Positions 32,179 through 42,943 of a DNA stretch of 64,000 nt are shown here, in pieces. This DNA comes from Rheum nobile. Lineage: Eukaryota; Streptophyta; Magnoliopsida; Caryophyllales; Polygonaceae. Both the position numbers and the translations under genes were made by a program. The notes below the pieces were generated by a model, which was not told the DNA's origin, made no database searches, and saw only the letters and a list, made by a program, of their open reading frames with translations. The stretch lies in contig WOAB01000568.1 of assembly GCA_027886185.1 (NCBI GenBank), positions 2,108,001 through 2,172,000 on the forward strand, in the 5' to 3' direction. The first letter of the stretch is position 1. Every line of letters starts with the position of its first letter.

Positions 32179-33758
32179 TGTAATATCCCTCAATTTTTAG
32201 TAAGGGTATTTGAGTAATTTTTTCCCAACCTTCGTTCAAGTTAATTATTTCGCTTTCAGTACAGTTCGGATTTTCCGTAATATCCATGATCTCCGAAATA
32301 ATTCCTTGAGTGGTATAAAATAAATTCGATGTATTTTTGGGACTTAGAATATTTGTTTGGATACAAACATATAATTTTCGGGGTTTAAAAACCCATACCA
32401 ATCTTATCCCTCCACGTTCAATTCTTATCCTCCCGTTACCACTTGGCCTCCCACTTGTGATGCTTGGCCGGTCTCCTGCAGATGGGTTTGTCGGACCTTT
32501 GTCCCCTCCCTCCCTTGGGCTATACATGGATCCGATCGAGGGAAGCTCTGCACACCTCCAGCTGCTCTTTCTCGCCTCTCGCCATCACCACCGGTAAAGC
32601 TCCCTCCGAGCTCCGCCTCCAAGCTTCCTCTCGCCATCGTCGATGAGTTGTGGGGTGCTGCTCCTCCCTGTCGTCGTATGGGTGCTGCTACTGGTGTCGT
32701 GGTCCTCCTCCTCCCCGCCAGCGCCGCTCCATCCTTGGCGTCGAGAAACCGGCGAAGCCCCGTCGCCATCGCCTCCCATGTTCCCGGCGAGACCCCTGTG
32801 CACCGCCTCCTCTGTTTCGTCCCTCTCGTTCCCGCTTCATCTCGCCTCCCAACGGTGAAGCCAGCTCGTTCGAGCCTCCCAAGCTACACCCTCTGTCGTC
32901 GCCAGCTCTTCCTCGTCGTCGTCTTCTCTGTTCGAAGCCCCGTCGGAGACGAAGACGAAGCCCCGTCGGAGACGAAGACGACGCCCCTGTTTCACTCGTC
33001 TTAGTTTAGATCGCTTGTATGCGAAGCTGTTTGTGTGTTTGCTTGAGTTCCCCAACATTTGTCATGTTTCCTATAAGGCTCATTTCATTTAGAATCTTCT
33101 TTTTGGGATTGATTGTTGTGAGACTCGGTCTTCAGAATCTTCTCTTGTGCATACCTCTTGTTTATTCCAGTAGGAGTATGATGGTTGACTATCGTCATCG
33201 GTTATTATTCGAGAAGCGATGAGTCTAACCTAATACGACTGCTTCGAACCACTCTGCTTTATTCCCTTGCTAGTCTATTCATTTAGACTAACCAACCATA
33301 ATTATTTCTTGCATGGTTGGCTGGTGTCATCCGTTCGATTCGGCATATCAGGTGTGTTGCTGTTCCGTGAAGGCTAGAACGACTATGAAGATGAACGGTG
33401 GTTTTTGGATGTTTTTATTGTTTTTAATCAGGTTAAGATCCTTGGGCAGGTGATCACTACGATCACAACCCTTTTCGTAATATTTTAAAGACTTCCGCTG
33501 TAATCTATTTACTTTGTTATTTGTTAAATTCTGTATTACGACTTCCGTTGTCTTTTGTTTAAACTCTGTATGTTGTCCTATTCGGGATTGAGATGTAATC
33601 CCAGGACTCAAGTTTTGATTGAATATTATTATGATTTTGTATCATATGTGTTTCATGATTATATTTAAACAGTAAAGCATGGGGTGACTTCGGTGAGGAA
33701 AATCGAGGTCACTGGCGGTAATACCTTTCCAAATGGGTTAAGATTTGGGGATGTTACA
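32179..33758 (+). repeat. Tekay C 3' LTR with internal deletion
   Basis: The 1580-bp LTR matches the two ends of the 5' LTR. It lacks the interval equivalent to about 26110-27185 (~1.08 kb). The join at 32992-32997 (TTCAC|TCGTC) shows 2-bp microhomology (AC). A GTCGGAGACGAAGACGA unit is duplicated just before the join. Confidence 0.85.
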
Positions 33759-33763
33759 CCGGC

Positions 33764-35330
33764 ACACCCGCGGTGTGTCTGGGCTCGTGGTGTGGCTTTG
33801 GGCTTTGTGGTCTCGATCGAGGCTTCGTTCCTTCGATTTAGTTCGTCTTTCTTTAGATTCGTATATTTGGTTATCGAATCTAACTTAGGGTTCCGTTATG
33901 GGTCGTTTCGTAGGAATCCATAATCTGAGATCTGACCTCGTTTCGGACCCGGAAACCCGTTGTCGTTGAGCTTTGTTAAGCTTCGTCTAATCTAAGGCAA
34001 GTGGCGGTTCTCTCTTGCTTATCATTCCATATTTCTATTAATTATCAATTGTTTAATTGTTAATTAAATTGGGATGAATTACTGGTTTCGTTGGGAACAG
34101 TTTTCTTAAAATGATACGATTAAAATGAATATTATAATAGGTTGTATATATTGCTAGAAACAACACTATTATATCTGTTATTACCGTGATGGTATTGTTG
34201 TGGATTTTTATGCAAACTTGAAATATAGTTAGCAGTGGATTTTTATGTGCACTTGAAATATAGTTAGCACGAGTATTCGTAGGAACGCTGCTTACCTTGA
34301 GAGGTAGCCGTTTCTTTATAACCCGGTGGATAGGATGTTCAAGCCCTAACACCGTTTCTCTAGTCATGACTATCCCCTATCCGAATATAGGGGAGGTGCG
34401 CTTAGCCGTCGTCAAACCTTTAGAGATTTATTCCTGACTATATATCTCTATATCCTGAGGGATGAGATGATTATGATAAAAGCTTATAACGTGAATATAC
34501 GTTTTGGAATTAAATAAGACAAGTGGGATTATGCACATAATTAATGAACCTTGGGCGAGAAGTACAACGTGGAAACTCGTCTGGGCTTCGTTCCGAATCT
34601 GAATTCGCATTATGCGGTGAGGTTGGTCGTGGACCCAAATAGTCAAGTCGCTTTTCAACGTTTGTGTGAAACTTTAATGTTCTCAAACACTTGTCATACT
34701 TCCGATAAGACTCAATTCGTTGGAGTCTTCTCTTCATATGTGTCCTTAAGACTCAATCTTTCAGAGTCTTCTCTTGATCATACCTTTTCGTATTTTTTCA
34801 GTAGAAATAATGAGGTTTACTATCGTCATCGGCTTTCATTCGAAAAGCGATGGGTCTAACCTAATACGACTACTTAGAACCTTTCTGTTTAACACTTGCA
34901 TAGTCTTTCATTAGACTAACCAACCGGTTATATTCCCTTGCATGGTTGGATGGTGTCATCCGTCTCATATGACACATCAGGTAAACTGCAGTTCCATGAA
35001 GGCTAGAAACGACGGTGAAGGCAGATGGAATTTTTAAAGTGTTTTACCAAGGTTGAGATCCTAGGCGTGTGATCGCTAGATCAAGACTTTTGTGTCATTT
35101 ATTTTAAAAAGACTTCCGCTGTATTAAGACTTCCGCTGTAATATATTTTGATTGTATTTGGATTATGGATGTAATTCCGAAACTTTGATTTAATCCAATA
35201 CTATGACATTTCGTATTATAAATGTTGTGTTATGATTTGTATAAACTGGTTAAGCCTTGGGTGGCTTCGGATGTGGAATCTGAGGTCACTGACGGTGATA
35301 CCTTTCAAGGATATATTTGGGGGTGTTACA
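33764..35330 (+). repeat. Tekay A 5' LTR, second part
   Basis: After the CCGGC duplication the LTR continues and matches 56438-58024. CTAATCTAAGGCAAGTGGCGG near 33990 is shared by the LTRs of Tekay A and B and, in part, C. It ends GGGGGTGTTACA at 35330. Confidence 0.9.
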
Positions 35331-35334
35331 GATT

Positions 35335-35346
35335 TGGTATCAGAAC
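35335..35346 (+). other. Tekay A primer-binding site
   Basis: TGGTATCAGAAC, one base off the initiator Met tRNA complement (G to A), lies 5 bases after the LTR. Polypyrimidine and A-rich leader sequence follows up to the acidic ORF. Confidence 0.85.
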
Positions 35347-35553
35347 CGATTTTTTTTTAAACGGGTTGGGATTTTATAAACCATTTACTTGTTTTGAACT
35401 GAAAAATATTTTCAAAGGATTTGAATTTCCAAATAAAAAATTTCGCTTGAAAAAAAAAATTATGCCGTTCTAGTCATGCCTCCTCTTTAGTCTGATATAG
35501 TAAGTTCGCTTCTATATTTAGAAAGACTAACTCTCTTCTCGTCGCCCGTAGAT

Positions 35554-36354
35554 ATGGGTGCATTCTGTTCTCTTCAAAGGAACTCAAAAGAAGCCGAGGT
35601 GGCTCCGCCATCTCCAATGACGCTTGAGTTTCCAGTTCCCCTGCGATGCTTTGAGATCGGAGAATCTAGTAGTCCACCCGAGGAGGTGAAGACCATACTC
35701 CCTGAGTCGTTAGTGCTAGTGTCCAATAAAACCGAGGTTCCTGTGGTAGAACCCGAAGAGGAGCCAAGGGAGGACACTGAGGATGAGGGTTATCCGTTAG
35801 AGTACGCAAGAGGGTACTACGACGATGACTTTATGATCGAGTCGATTCTCGAGGAGGATCCAGAGGAAGAGGATCCTGAAGAAGATACAGAAGAGGATCC
35901 AAAGGAGGACCCCGAAGAGGACCTCGAGGATCAGGGCCACGAGTCCGATGGCTTAGAGCGCTTATTGATGGGCAGCGAGGACCCGGGGATGGAGTTTATC
36001 TATCCAACTCCGGCCGATTGGGAGACACTCTATGCTGAGTTTGACATCAGAAGAAGGAGTGATCCACAAAATGCATCTGAGGACTCACAGCCTATTCCTG
36101 CTCAGAGGAGGCTGAGGTTGAGCCCTGACTCACGAGAGGCACTTCGTCTGAGTCAGATGATTTCCCCTGAAGAGCGCCGTGAGATGGATGAGGCGGTAGA
36201 GCATGCTCGAAGAAGGGCAAGGCGAAGGAATGAGCCATGTGCTCCAGGACCGAGCAGGGTGAGAAGTCCATCACCAGATTCTGATGGTAAACCTCGTTCG
36301 AAGAAGCCATGTATGAGGAGTTGTGATTACAACAAACGTTTCAGGGCACCATGA
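35554..36354 (+). CDS. Acidic extra ORF upstream of gag (Tekay A)
   Basis: The 266-codon frame starts at ATG 35554 and ends at TGA 36352. Residues 1-60 are a mixed N-terminus (SPPEEVKTILPESLVLVS). Residues ~65-140 are strongly acidic with repeated EEDPEEDP units. Residues 150-180 have a hydrophobic patch (MEFIYPTPADWETLYAEFDI). The C-terminus is basic (RRRARRRNEPCAP, GKPRSKKPCMRSC). No known domain. A shortened homologue is in Tekay B (48506-48916) and a decayed one in Tekay C, so it belongs to this Tekay group and is not a chance frame. It precedes gag by ~240 bp. It could be an additional structural or nucleic-acid-binding protein, or a spliced N-terminal extension of Gag (TTTCTTGTATTTCAG near 36380-36394 looks like a splice acceptor). 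Confidence 0.6.
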   Translation: MGAFCSLQRNSKEAEVAPPSPMTLEFPVPLRCFEIGESSSPPEEVKTILPESLVLVSNKTEVPVVEPEEEPREDTEDEGYPLEYARGYYDDDFMIESILEEDPEEEDPEEDTEEDPKEDPEEDLEDQGHESDGLERLLMGSEDPGMEFIYPTPADWETLYAEFDIRRRSDPQNASEDSQPIPAQRRLRLSPDSREALRLSQMISPEERREMDEAVEHARRRARRRNEPCAPGPSRVRSPSPDSDGKPRSKKPCMRSCDYNKRFRAP

Positions 36355-36420
36355 TTGGGCCAATGCTGATTAGCAGTTTCTTTTCTTGTATTTCAGTGTT
36401 CGTTTTGTTAAGAACCTAAG

Positions 36421-36454
36421 TCTCCGAGCAATTTTGTCTTGACGCTCGGGAGAT
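36421..36454 (+). other. Conserved hairpin between acidic ORF and gag
   Basis: TCTCCGAGC pairs with GCTCGGGAGA across a 15-nt loop. The same hairpin, with changed loop bases, is in Tekay C at 28367-28401. Its conserved place before gag suggests an RNA role such as packaging or translation control, but this is inference. Confidence 0.55.
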
Positions 36455-36596
36455 CCCTTTTGTAGAACCTATTAGCTCAGTTTGAGTTTATCAATGAAAA
36501 TTTCCAAGTTTGATCTATTCTAAGTGATTTTATTACATTGAGTACATTAGAATGATATTAATGTTATAAAATACTTGGAATTTGATCGGTAAACAG

Positions 36597-37504
36597 ATGG
36601 TGAACACAAGGAACACCATTCGTGCTGGTGCTGGGCCAAGCAATGACCCCAGACCAAATGAGAGGAACACTGCAAACCCCGTGGATGAACACGAGTCTGC
36701 TTCTAATAACAATCCAGTGGGCAATGACCAAGTTCCGCCTAACGCTCCAGTAGTGTTTAACGCTACAGCAATAGAGGCTATTCGGGGAATTGTGATGCAA
36801 GCATTCACAGACATTATGCGACCAAATGCGCCTCAGGCACAAGCTGTGCCAATTCCCCCAGTGGTTCCTAGATTTGAGGAGCCTAATATCCATGTACCCC
36901 AAGAGGAAGCGGTCAGGAATAGAGGCGACTATGGCCGAGCACTGAAGGCCATAAGCTCTATGAGACATGATAGCTATGATGGGAAAGGAGAGCCAGTCAG
37001 GGTGGCACATTGGTTCTCGCACATGGAACGATTGTTCTGCAATGTTGAGTGCACTGAAGCTGAGAAGGTGCACATTGCTTCCGTTCAGCTGAAGGAGGTA
37101 GCTAGCGAGTGGTGGGAAGGTACCGGCCTAGCTGATCACCCTGGTTTGAACTGGGGGATGTTCAAAGCCAAAATGACTGATCGTTTCTTCTCTCGAGCTA
37201 TGAGGGAAGAAAAACATAAGGAGTTCCTCTATCCGAAGACGGATGGATTGAAAGTGACTGAGCTTGCGGCCAAGTTCAATCATCTACTACAATATGCTGG
37301 GCCGGAGGTGTCCAGTGATGAGAAAAAGATATGACATTTCCATGAGTGGATGAATCCAGACATTAAGCCATTGATGGTACGTCACGGATGCTCTACTTTG
37401 GAGCAGTACGTGGATGCTGCCTACAAACTGGAAGTGACTCTGGAGGAGTCAACGAAGAAGCGCAATCGCCAGAGGTCAATGCAGAACCAATCTCAGGCGA
37501 GTGG
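36597..37504 (+). pseudogene. gag: Tekay A Gag, N-terminal and capsid part
   Basis: MVNTRNT at 36597 is the usual start of chromovirus Gag. The retrotransposon-gag capsid domain spans residues ~110-260 (FSHMERLFCNVECTEAEKV, VQLKEVASEWWEG, FKAKMTDRFFSRAMREEK). TGA at 37332-37334 interrupts it where related Gags have Arg. The same frame then continues (HEWMNPDIKPLMV, LEQYVDAAYKLEVTLEES) until Athila-2 cuts it after AGTGG (37500-37504). It resumes in phase at 44617 with the zinc knuckles. Confidence 0.8.
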
Positions 37505-38924
37505 TGACAAGCGATTGTCGTATACCACTAAATCAAAATAAACCTAGACAAACCTAAACAAGTAGTTAGGGCAAGTAAGGATCGAATCCATAGGGAGGAA
37601 GGGATTAATCTATGTGTTGTTCGCATGCAATAGTAACAAGAGGGGGGAGTTTTTGGTTGGTTTTGTAATCAAGAAAGTAAACAAAGAAAATAAGCAAAAA
37701 GTGTAATCAAATATGGGAAAAAACACTTAGCCAAACAAGATCCACTTTTCCTATGGTAGATTGGTCCTAGGTTCTCTCTATTCCTTTCCTTTGTTTATTC
37801 CTGTCCCTATTCTTGTATAGTTACTAGTCCTACCAGTCCTAGCAACTCTTATTATTGAACGCACAAGAAACAATCAAGATTTAGAACAATAATAGCATTG
37901 GGCATAGGATCAAACCAGGATACATGTCAAATAATCACAACCCGCAATAATTTAACATGCAATCAATCTTCTTTCATAATAATCTAGTCCTACCAGTCCT
38001 AGATAATTATGGATGCTACTCTAGATAAAGAATCACCGACCGGTCAATTCCAAACCCTAGCAATAGATAATTACTAAACCTAACTAGGTGATCAGTCTAG
38101 TCAAATCAATAACAATCCATATGAATAAGTGCAAGAAGAAAGATATAAACCCAAAGGAAATAGGAAATAGAGAATTAACCTCGCAATCAAACCATAGAAA
38201 GAAGCTTCACATGCCGGGCTAAGCAATGGGTGCTTAGCTACTCATAGTACTGAAAGACATAATTGTTGAAAGGGAAAAACTCTGAATACTAAACATACGA
38301 TAATCTAGGGTTCATCTATATGGGATCATGAATGGAGGTTGTGAGAGTTAGGTTAAATAAGTTAACCTCAAGCCCAAGATCACAAACCTCATCCCTAAAA
38401 AGGAAAAATACTAATATTCGAAATTAAATAAAACAACGAAAAAGGAAAAACAGAAAAAGAAAACAGAAGTTCGGAGCGCGTCGGGCTGACTCCCGCTGAT
38501 GGCCGCGGTCGCGGCCTTTTGTCTGCGGTCGCGGCCTTTTGTCCGCGGTCGCGGCCTTTTGGCCGCGGTCGCGGTTTGCTCTCGAAGTGCATAATTAATT
38601 TCCGATAATTCGGCCGCGGGCGCGGCCTCCTCGCTATCGCCCATCTCCTTCGGAAATCTTGCCGCGGCCTTCTGCTCCCCGCGGCTTGGTCGCGGTTTCT
38701 TCACTTCACCGCCTTCTCATGTGGTTTCTTCATGGATCTTGCTTGTCTTCTCAGGTGGTCAATTTCTCTTCTTCTTGGATGTCTCCAATAAGCCCCTCCA
38801 GACCACCAAAACCACACTTATCTGCTCCAACTCCATAATCTCCAATTGTGCATAAAATCCGACCAAATGGCGCCTCAAACCTGGTAATAATCCCTAGAAA
38901 TGTGCTATAAAATAGCACTGATCA
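37505..38924 (-). repeat. Athila-2 3' LTR (left)
   Basis: The 1420-bp LTR shares most of its length with 42944-44611. The GC-rich block (38500-38700) holds four tandem copies of GGCCGCGGTCGCGGCCTTTT-like units, while the other LTR has two. Part of the spacer seen in the right LTR (43440-43680) is missing here. Confidence 0.85.
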
Positions 38925-40294
38925 AATCCCCCATGCTTAAACCTTGCTCGTCCTCGAGTAAGCTAAAGTAAACCTACTCCTCCAATCAAATCCCCAAGGC
39001 TTCAGGAAGCATAGAAAACTCAACCTCCAAGAATTACACCAAACAATAAACTCCAGGCAACCATACAAAATAAGGTCAGCACAATAACTACAACATCAAA
39101 TCAACACCCCACACAATCAAGCTAAAAGGAAAGTATAGTACTTTCCCCAAGCTTATCCCAAACACCATAGAGTGGAAAAAAAATTATAATCCTATCTCCC
39201 ATCTATCTTCTTATTCCTCCAGAGTGACCTACCCGGAACCTCCTTATGACTCCTCTTCTTATGACGCCTCGCCAAGTAAAATAGGGATTCCTAGAAATCA
39301 CTCTTCTTCTTTTTGCTCATTTTGCCAAGGCGCCCTTTCGGGTTTTCACCAAGCCACTCATTTCATTTTTCATAGATGGGCTCACAGTATGCTCACATCA
39401 CTCTTGACCTCTTATTACCCCAGCCTAATGCTGGTCCAAGCCACCTGCTTATTACCTAGGTCGCCCTTTCGGGTTTTCGACCTATCCCAGGATTTTAATT
39501 TTAGCCTTTTTTCAAATTTTGTGGCTCTTTTCTTTTTTCTTTTTCTCCTCAGCGACATAGAAATATAAAACCCTCCCCCATGCTTAAACATTGAATTGTC
39601 CTCAATGTAATGAAAGACAAAATAATAGAAGCATAGGGAAAAGAAGGAATAAGCTCACAAATGTCGTCGAGTTGGCTTGGACACTTCCGTTGTTGCTGGC
39701 GGTCCGCATAATATGCACCGGTCGCTGGTGTTGGGTGGGTGTCATCATCAACTCCAGCATCTTCTCCTACCGTGCAACCAAAATGTACCACTTGGTGAGT
39801 AGTGGTAAAACAATGATGTCGGGGTTGCACGACCTTCAAATACCACAAAAAATGGGCCCAGATATGATTGTGGTGTGGGCCATGAGTGGCCTTCCTTCGC
39901 GGTTGTCGACTGTGGGGCCGCCATCGTTGCCAATAAATTGTGTAGCGAAAATTTACTCCGTTGGCAACATGCGCACCCCTCTCCATGGTAATACTGGACA
40001 GCTCGTACTCGTACAACTTTTTTTTTTTTGCCCCTTGTTTAAGGTTTTTTTGGGGGGTTGACTAGTGCAAGGACAGGAGAGACTTACAATGGTAGTAATT
40101 ACCTTCTTCAATAAGCATGGGTCTCTTCCCTGCAGGTTAGTCGGAAACAAAAACAAAAACAAGAACAAGGCAAAAACAAACAAAACTAATGCAAAAATAA
40201 ATAAAGAAAAGCAAAGAAAATAATACATACCTCGGGTTGCCTCCCGAACAGCGCCTTAGTTATTATCATGGCATGACATACCGCTTTCTCATCC
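38925..40294 (-). other. Athila-2 3' non-coding region
   Basis: Minus-strand AAGCATGGGGGATT at 38938-38925 is the polypurine primer. CCCGAAAGGG hairpins (written CCCTTTCGGG on the plus strand) lie at 39333-39342 and 39464-39473, flanked by the same GAAAACCCGAAAGGGCG context as in Athila-1. The CGGGAGGCAACCCG block is at 40231-40258. Frames of 90-156 codons on both strands (39549-40061) overlap each other and have no domain, so none is called. Confidence 0.6.
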
Positions 40295-40888
40295 TCAACT
40301 TGGTTCGCTCACCTCTAATGAGCGCTCGGGGTCCCCATCAGGAGGGTGTCTCTTCTGGTCGTCTATGCTGAACCCGACCGTCTCCCCATCAAACTCCATT
40401 GTGAGCGAACCGCTACTCACATCAATCTTTGTACTGGCCGTGTTCATAAACGGCCTTCCCAGCATCACAGGTGAATCCTTGTCCTGCCCAGTGTCCATGA
40501 CGAAGAAGTCTGCAGGGAACACTAAGTGGTCCACCTGTACCAGCACATCCTGCAGAATTCCCTTTGGATTGAAAATTGAATTGTCTGCCAACTGGATGAC
40601 AATCCCCGTCTTCTCAAGTGGCCCCACGTCTAATGACTCGTAGTGAGCGAGTGGCAGCACATTGATGGAGGCACCCAAGTCAAGTAATGCCATATCGAAC
40701 ATGGTACCTCCAATCTTGCAGGGAATGGTGAACATCCCTGGATCATCTGCCTTCTTAGGTATCCGCTTTTGCAGTATAGTGGACACGTTCTCACTCACCA
40801 CCACCTTCTTCTTCTCCTTCACTGAGCGCTTCCTCTTTTGTGTGCAGATCTCCTTAAAAAATTTAGCATAACGAGGGACACTAGTCAA
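40295..40888 (-). CDS. Athila-2 aspartic protease region
   Basis: This 197-codon frame aligns over its length with the Athila-1 protease. Key blocks are KRIPKKADDPGMFTIPC, LLDLGASINVLP (active site), IVIQLADNS, FPADFFVMD and LGRPFMNTASTKIDV. The protein ends earlier than in Athila-1. The piece is preceded by the Gag linker across a broken junction, so it was probably part of a Gag-protease polyprotein. Confidence 0.8.
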   Translation of the reverse strand: MTSVPRYAKFFKEICTQKRKRSVKEKKKVVVSENVSTILQKRIPKKADDPGMFTIPCKIGGTMFDMALLDLGASINVLPLAHYESLDVGPLEKTGIVIQLADNSIFNPKGILQDVLVQVDHLVFPADFFVMDTGQDKDSPVMLGRPFMNTASTKIDVSSGSLTMEFDGETVGFSIDDQKRHPPDGDPERSLEVSEPS

Positions 40889-42860
40889 AATTTAAGCAAA
40901 GGGACATTTACCTCGCAGTTGCTCACCCAGTCGAACATATCCTTATCCCTGGCAGGCTTCCTGGTGTCCGCTAGAGCCTCTGGGAATGGCACGGGAGGCT
41001 TCTCGGAGAAGAAGGGAGGAAAATTAGGTCGTACGTAGTCGTCCACGTACACAGGGGCCTGGCCGTGGCCGCGGTTTGGGGACCGCGGTCGCGGTTGCTT
41101 CAGAACTTCAGAAATCTTCTCAGCGAAGAGGCCGCGGTCGCGGCCTTCGTGCCGCGATCGCGGTTTGCTCTCGACCTCGGGGGAGAATAAATCAGCATTT
41201 TCATCAGCGAATAGGCCACGGTCGCGGCCTTCGTGCCGTGGTCGCGGCTCCTTCTCTCCCTTGCCGAACTCGCCTTCGACCTCGTTTTCTTGGTGGCTTC
41301 TCTCCTTGGTCACCTGGAACTCCTTCTCAGCAGTCTTCCTGGCCTCTATCTCAGCACCACTTCTCAGCATCATGGCGCACACATTCTCCTTCGGGTTGAC
41401 TACCGTTTGAGAGGGTAGTTTCCCCGACGCATGAGCCTCTAGCCTGCTCACCGCCATAGATAGTTGACCCATCTGCTTCTCCAGGTTTTGAATACTGGAT
41501 TTATGTTGCTGCTGATTCTGGGCCACCGTGTTTGCTAGCGCTTGGATATGTGCTCCCATCTCTTTATTTGTTTGGACCATAGCATTTGACATTAATATTA
41601 TGCCTTGGTTGAGAGCTTTTATCTGGTCATCGACGGATGTAGAGACACTGGAACTCTAGCCCTGGGGTCTTTGTTCATAAGGAGCTCTAAATTGTTGTTG
41701 ACCCCCAGGCTGCTGGTACTGCTGCGGGCGCTGGAGAAACTATGGGGGCCTCTGTTGATAGTCCTGGGTCTCCTGCCCCTGATGAGTGTTCTGTTGGTTC
41801 CCGTACCTCAAATTTGGGTGATCTCTCCACCCGGGATTGTAGGTGCTGGAGTACGGGTCATATTTTGGCCTTTGAGGGCCATATCCGCCAATAGCGTTCA
41901 CCTCAGCAGTTGGTTCTTGCAGGGTGGGACATGCATCAGTTGGATGTGTATTCTCATAGCATATCCCACATGATTTGACTTGCTGCAAGCCACCTCTCAT
42001 CATGCATCTTTTCATCATCTCCTTCATCTCAGCCACTTCAGCAAGAAGAGTAGAATTGGGCAAAGACTCTGTAGCTTTCACGGATTGGGCGACCTCCCTT
42101 TTACTGAACTGTCTTGAGCCCTTAGATAGCTCAAAGAAGGTCTCAAAAGCTGCAGCAGGAGTCTTGTTGAGGATGTTCCCTCCACAAGCAGCGTTCATCA
42201 TCCTTCTCTCTTCATCAAGAAGACCACTGTACAAATAAAGTACGAGGTCCTGCTCAGAATAGCCGTGGAAGGTACAACTGGATATCATCTTCTTGAACCG
42301 CTCGTAATACTCGTAGAGCGATTCACCAGACTGCTGCTCAATGTTGCTGATAGCTCGCTTCAGGCTGTTCAGTTTTGTAGCCGAAAGTACTTCTCCAGGA
42401 AGGCTTTCTTCATCTTGACCCATGTGTCAATGCTCCCTGGAGTGAGATAGTAGAACCAGTCATTGGCCGCATCCTTCGGTGAAAAAGGAAAGGCCCTCAG
42501 CTTAATCTGGTCCTCAGTCACATTCTTCGGCTTCATACTGCTATACACCGAATGAAACTCAGCAAGATGCTTATTGGGGTCTTTACCACTCATCCCATGG
42601 AAGTGGGAGAGTAAGTGGATTAACCCAGACTTCAACTCAAAATTTACGCCCTCAGCCAACTCAGGAAACCGCACAGCCAGCGGTTGCTGCTACAGGTTGG
42701 GCGCAGTCAACTGCCTCAACGTCTGTTCTTCTTCAGCCATCTCGAACGCAGGATTATCAAAAACCAAAGCACGATTTACTCTGCGACTCTGGGAAAGAGT
42801 CCTCTCAATCTCTAAATCAACACCAAGTAGAGGGGAGTTAGTAGCACGGGTGTGGACCAT
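40889..42860 (-). pseudogene. gag: Athila-2 Gag, frameshifted
   Basis: ATG at 42858-42860 (MVHTRATNSPLL) starts the frame. TAG follows LTAPNL near 42690. The capsid region continues in the same sense (HFHGMSGKDPNKHLAEFHSV, FPFSPKDAANDWFYY) until about 42369, then shifts frame to SATKLNSLKRAISNIEQQ and runs to 41740. A last part from 41592 (NPKENVCAMMLRSG) ends at 40885. The linker at 41050-41260 encodes RPRHEGRDRG repeats from GC-rich units identical to those in the right LTR. CGICYENTHPTDAC is the knuckle-like motif. Confidence 0.75.
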
Positions 42861-42922
42861 AAGATAGATCCACACCAAAGGAACACACACACACAAACAC
42901 ACAGAAAAATCAACACTTGCCT

Positions 42923-42939
42923 CCCCGGCAACGGCGCCA
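42923..42939 (-). other. Athila-2 primer-binding site
   Basis: On the minus strand it reads TGGCGCCGTTGCCGGGG, the Athila/Tat-type PBS, 4 bases inside the right LTR. Confidence 0.9.
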
Positions 42940-42943
42940 ATTT

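Larger units (their letters stand above)
25322..33758 (+). mobile_element. Tekay-type gypsy element, heavily decayed (Tekay C)
   Basis: The LTRs begin TGTAATATCCC and end GATGTTACA or GGTGTTACA. The exact duplication CCGGC is at 25317-25321 and 33759-33763. The 8.4-kb element has a 2.6-kb 5' LTR, a 1.6-kb 3' LTR with an internal deletion, a PBS for initiator Met tRNA, and an internal region with remnants of the acidic ORF and a Gag zinc knuckle but no readable polymerase. It lies in the 5' LTR of Tekay A. Confidence 0.9.

Noticed and set aside
39549..40061. Overlapping 155- and 156-codon frames on opposite strands in Athila-2
   Set aside because: They overlap each other in a region that is non-coding in the related Athila-1, and neither has recognisable content.
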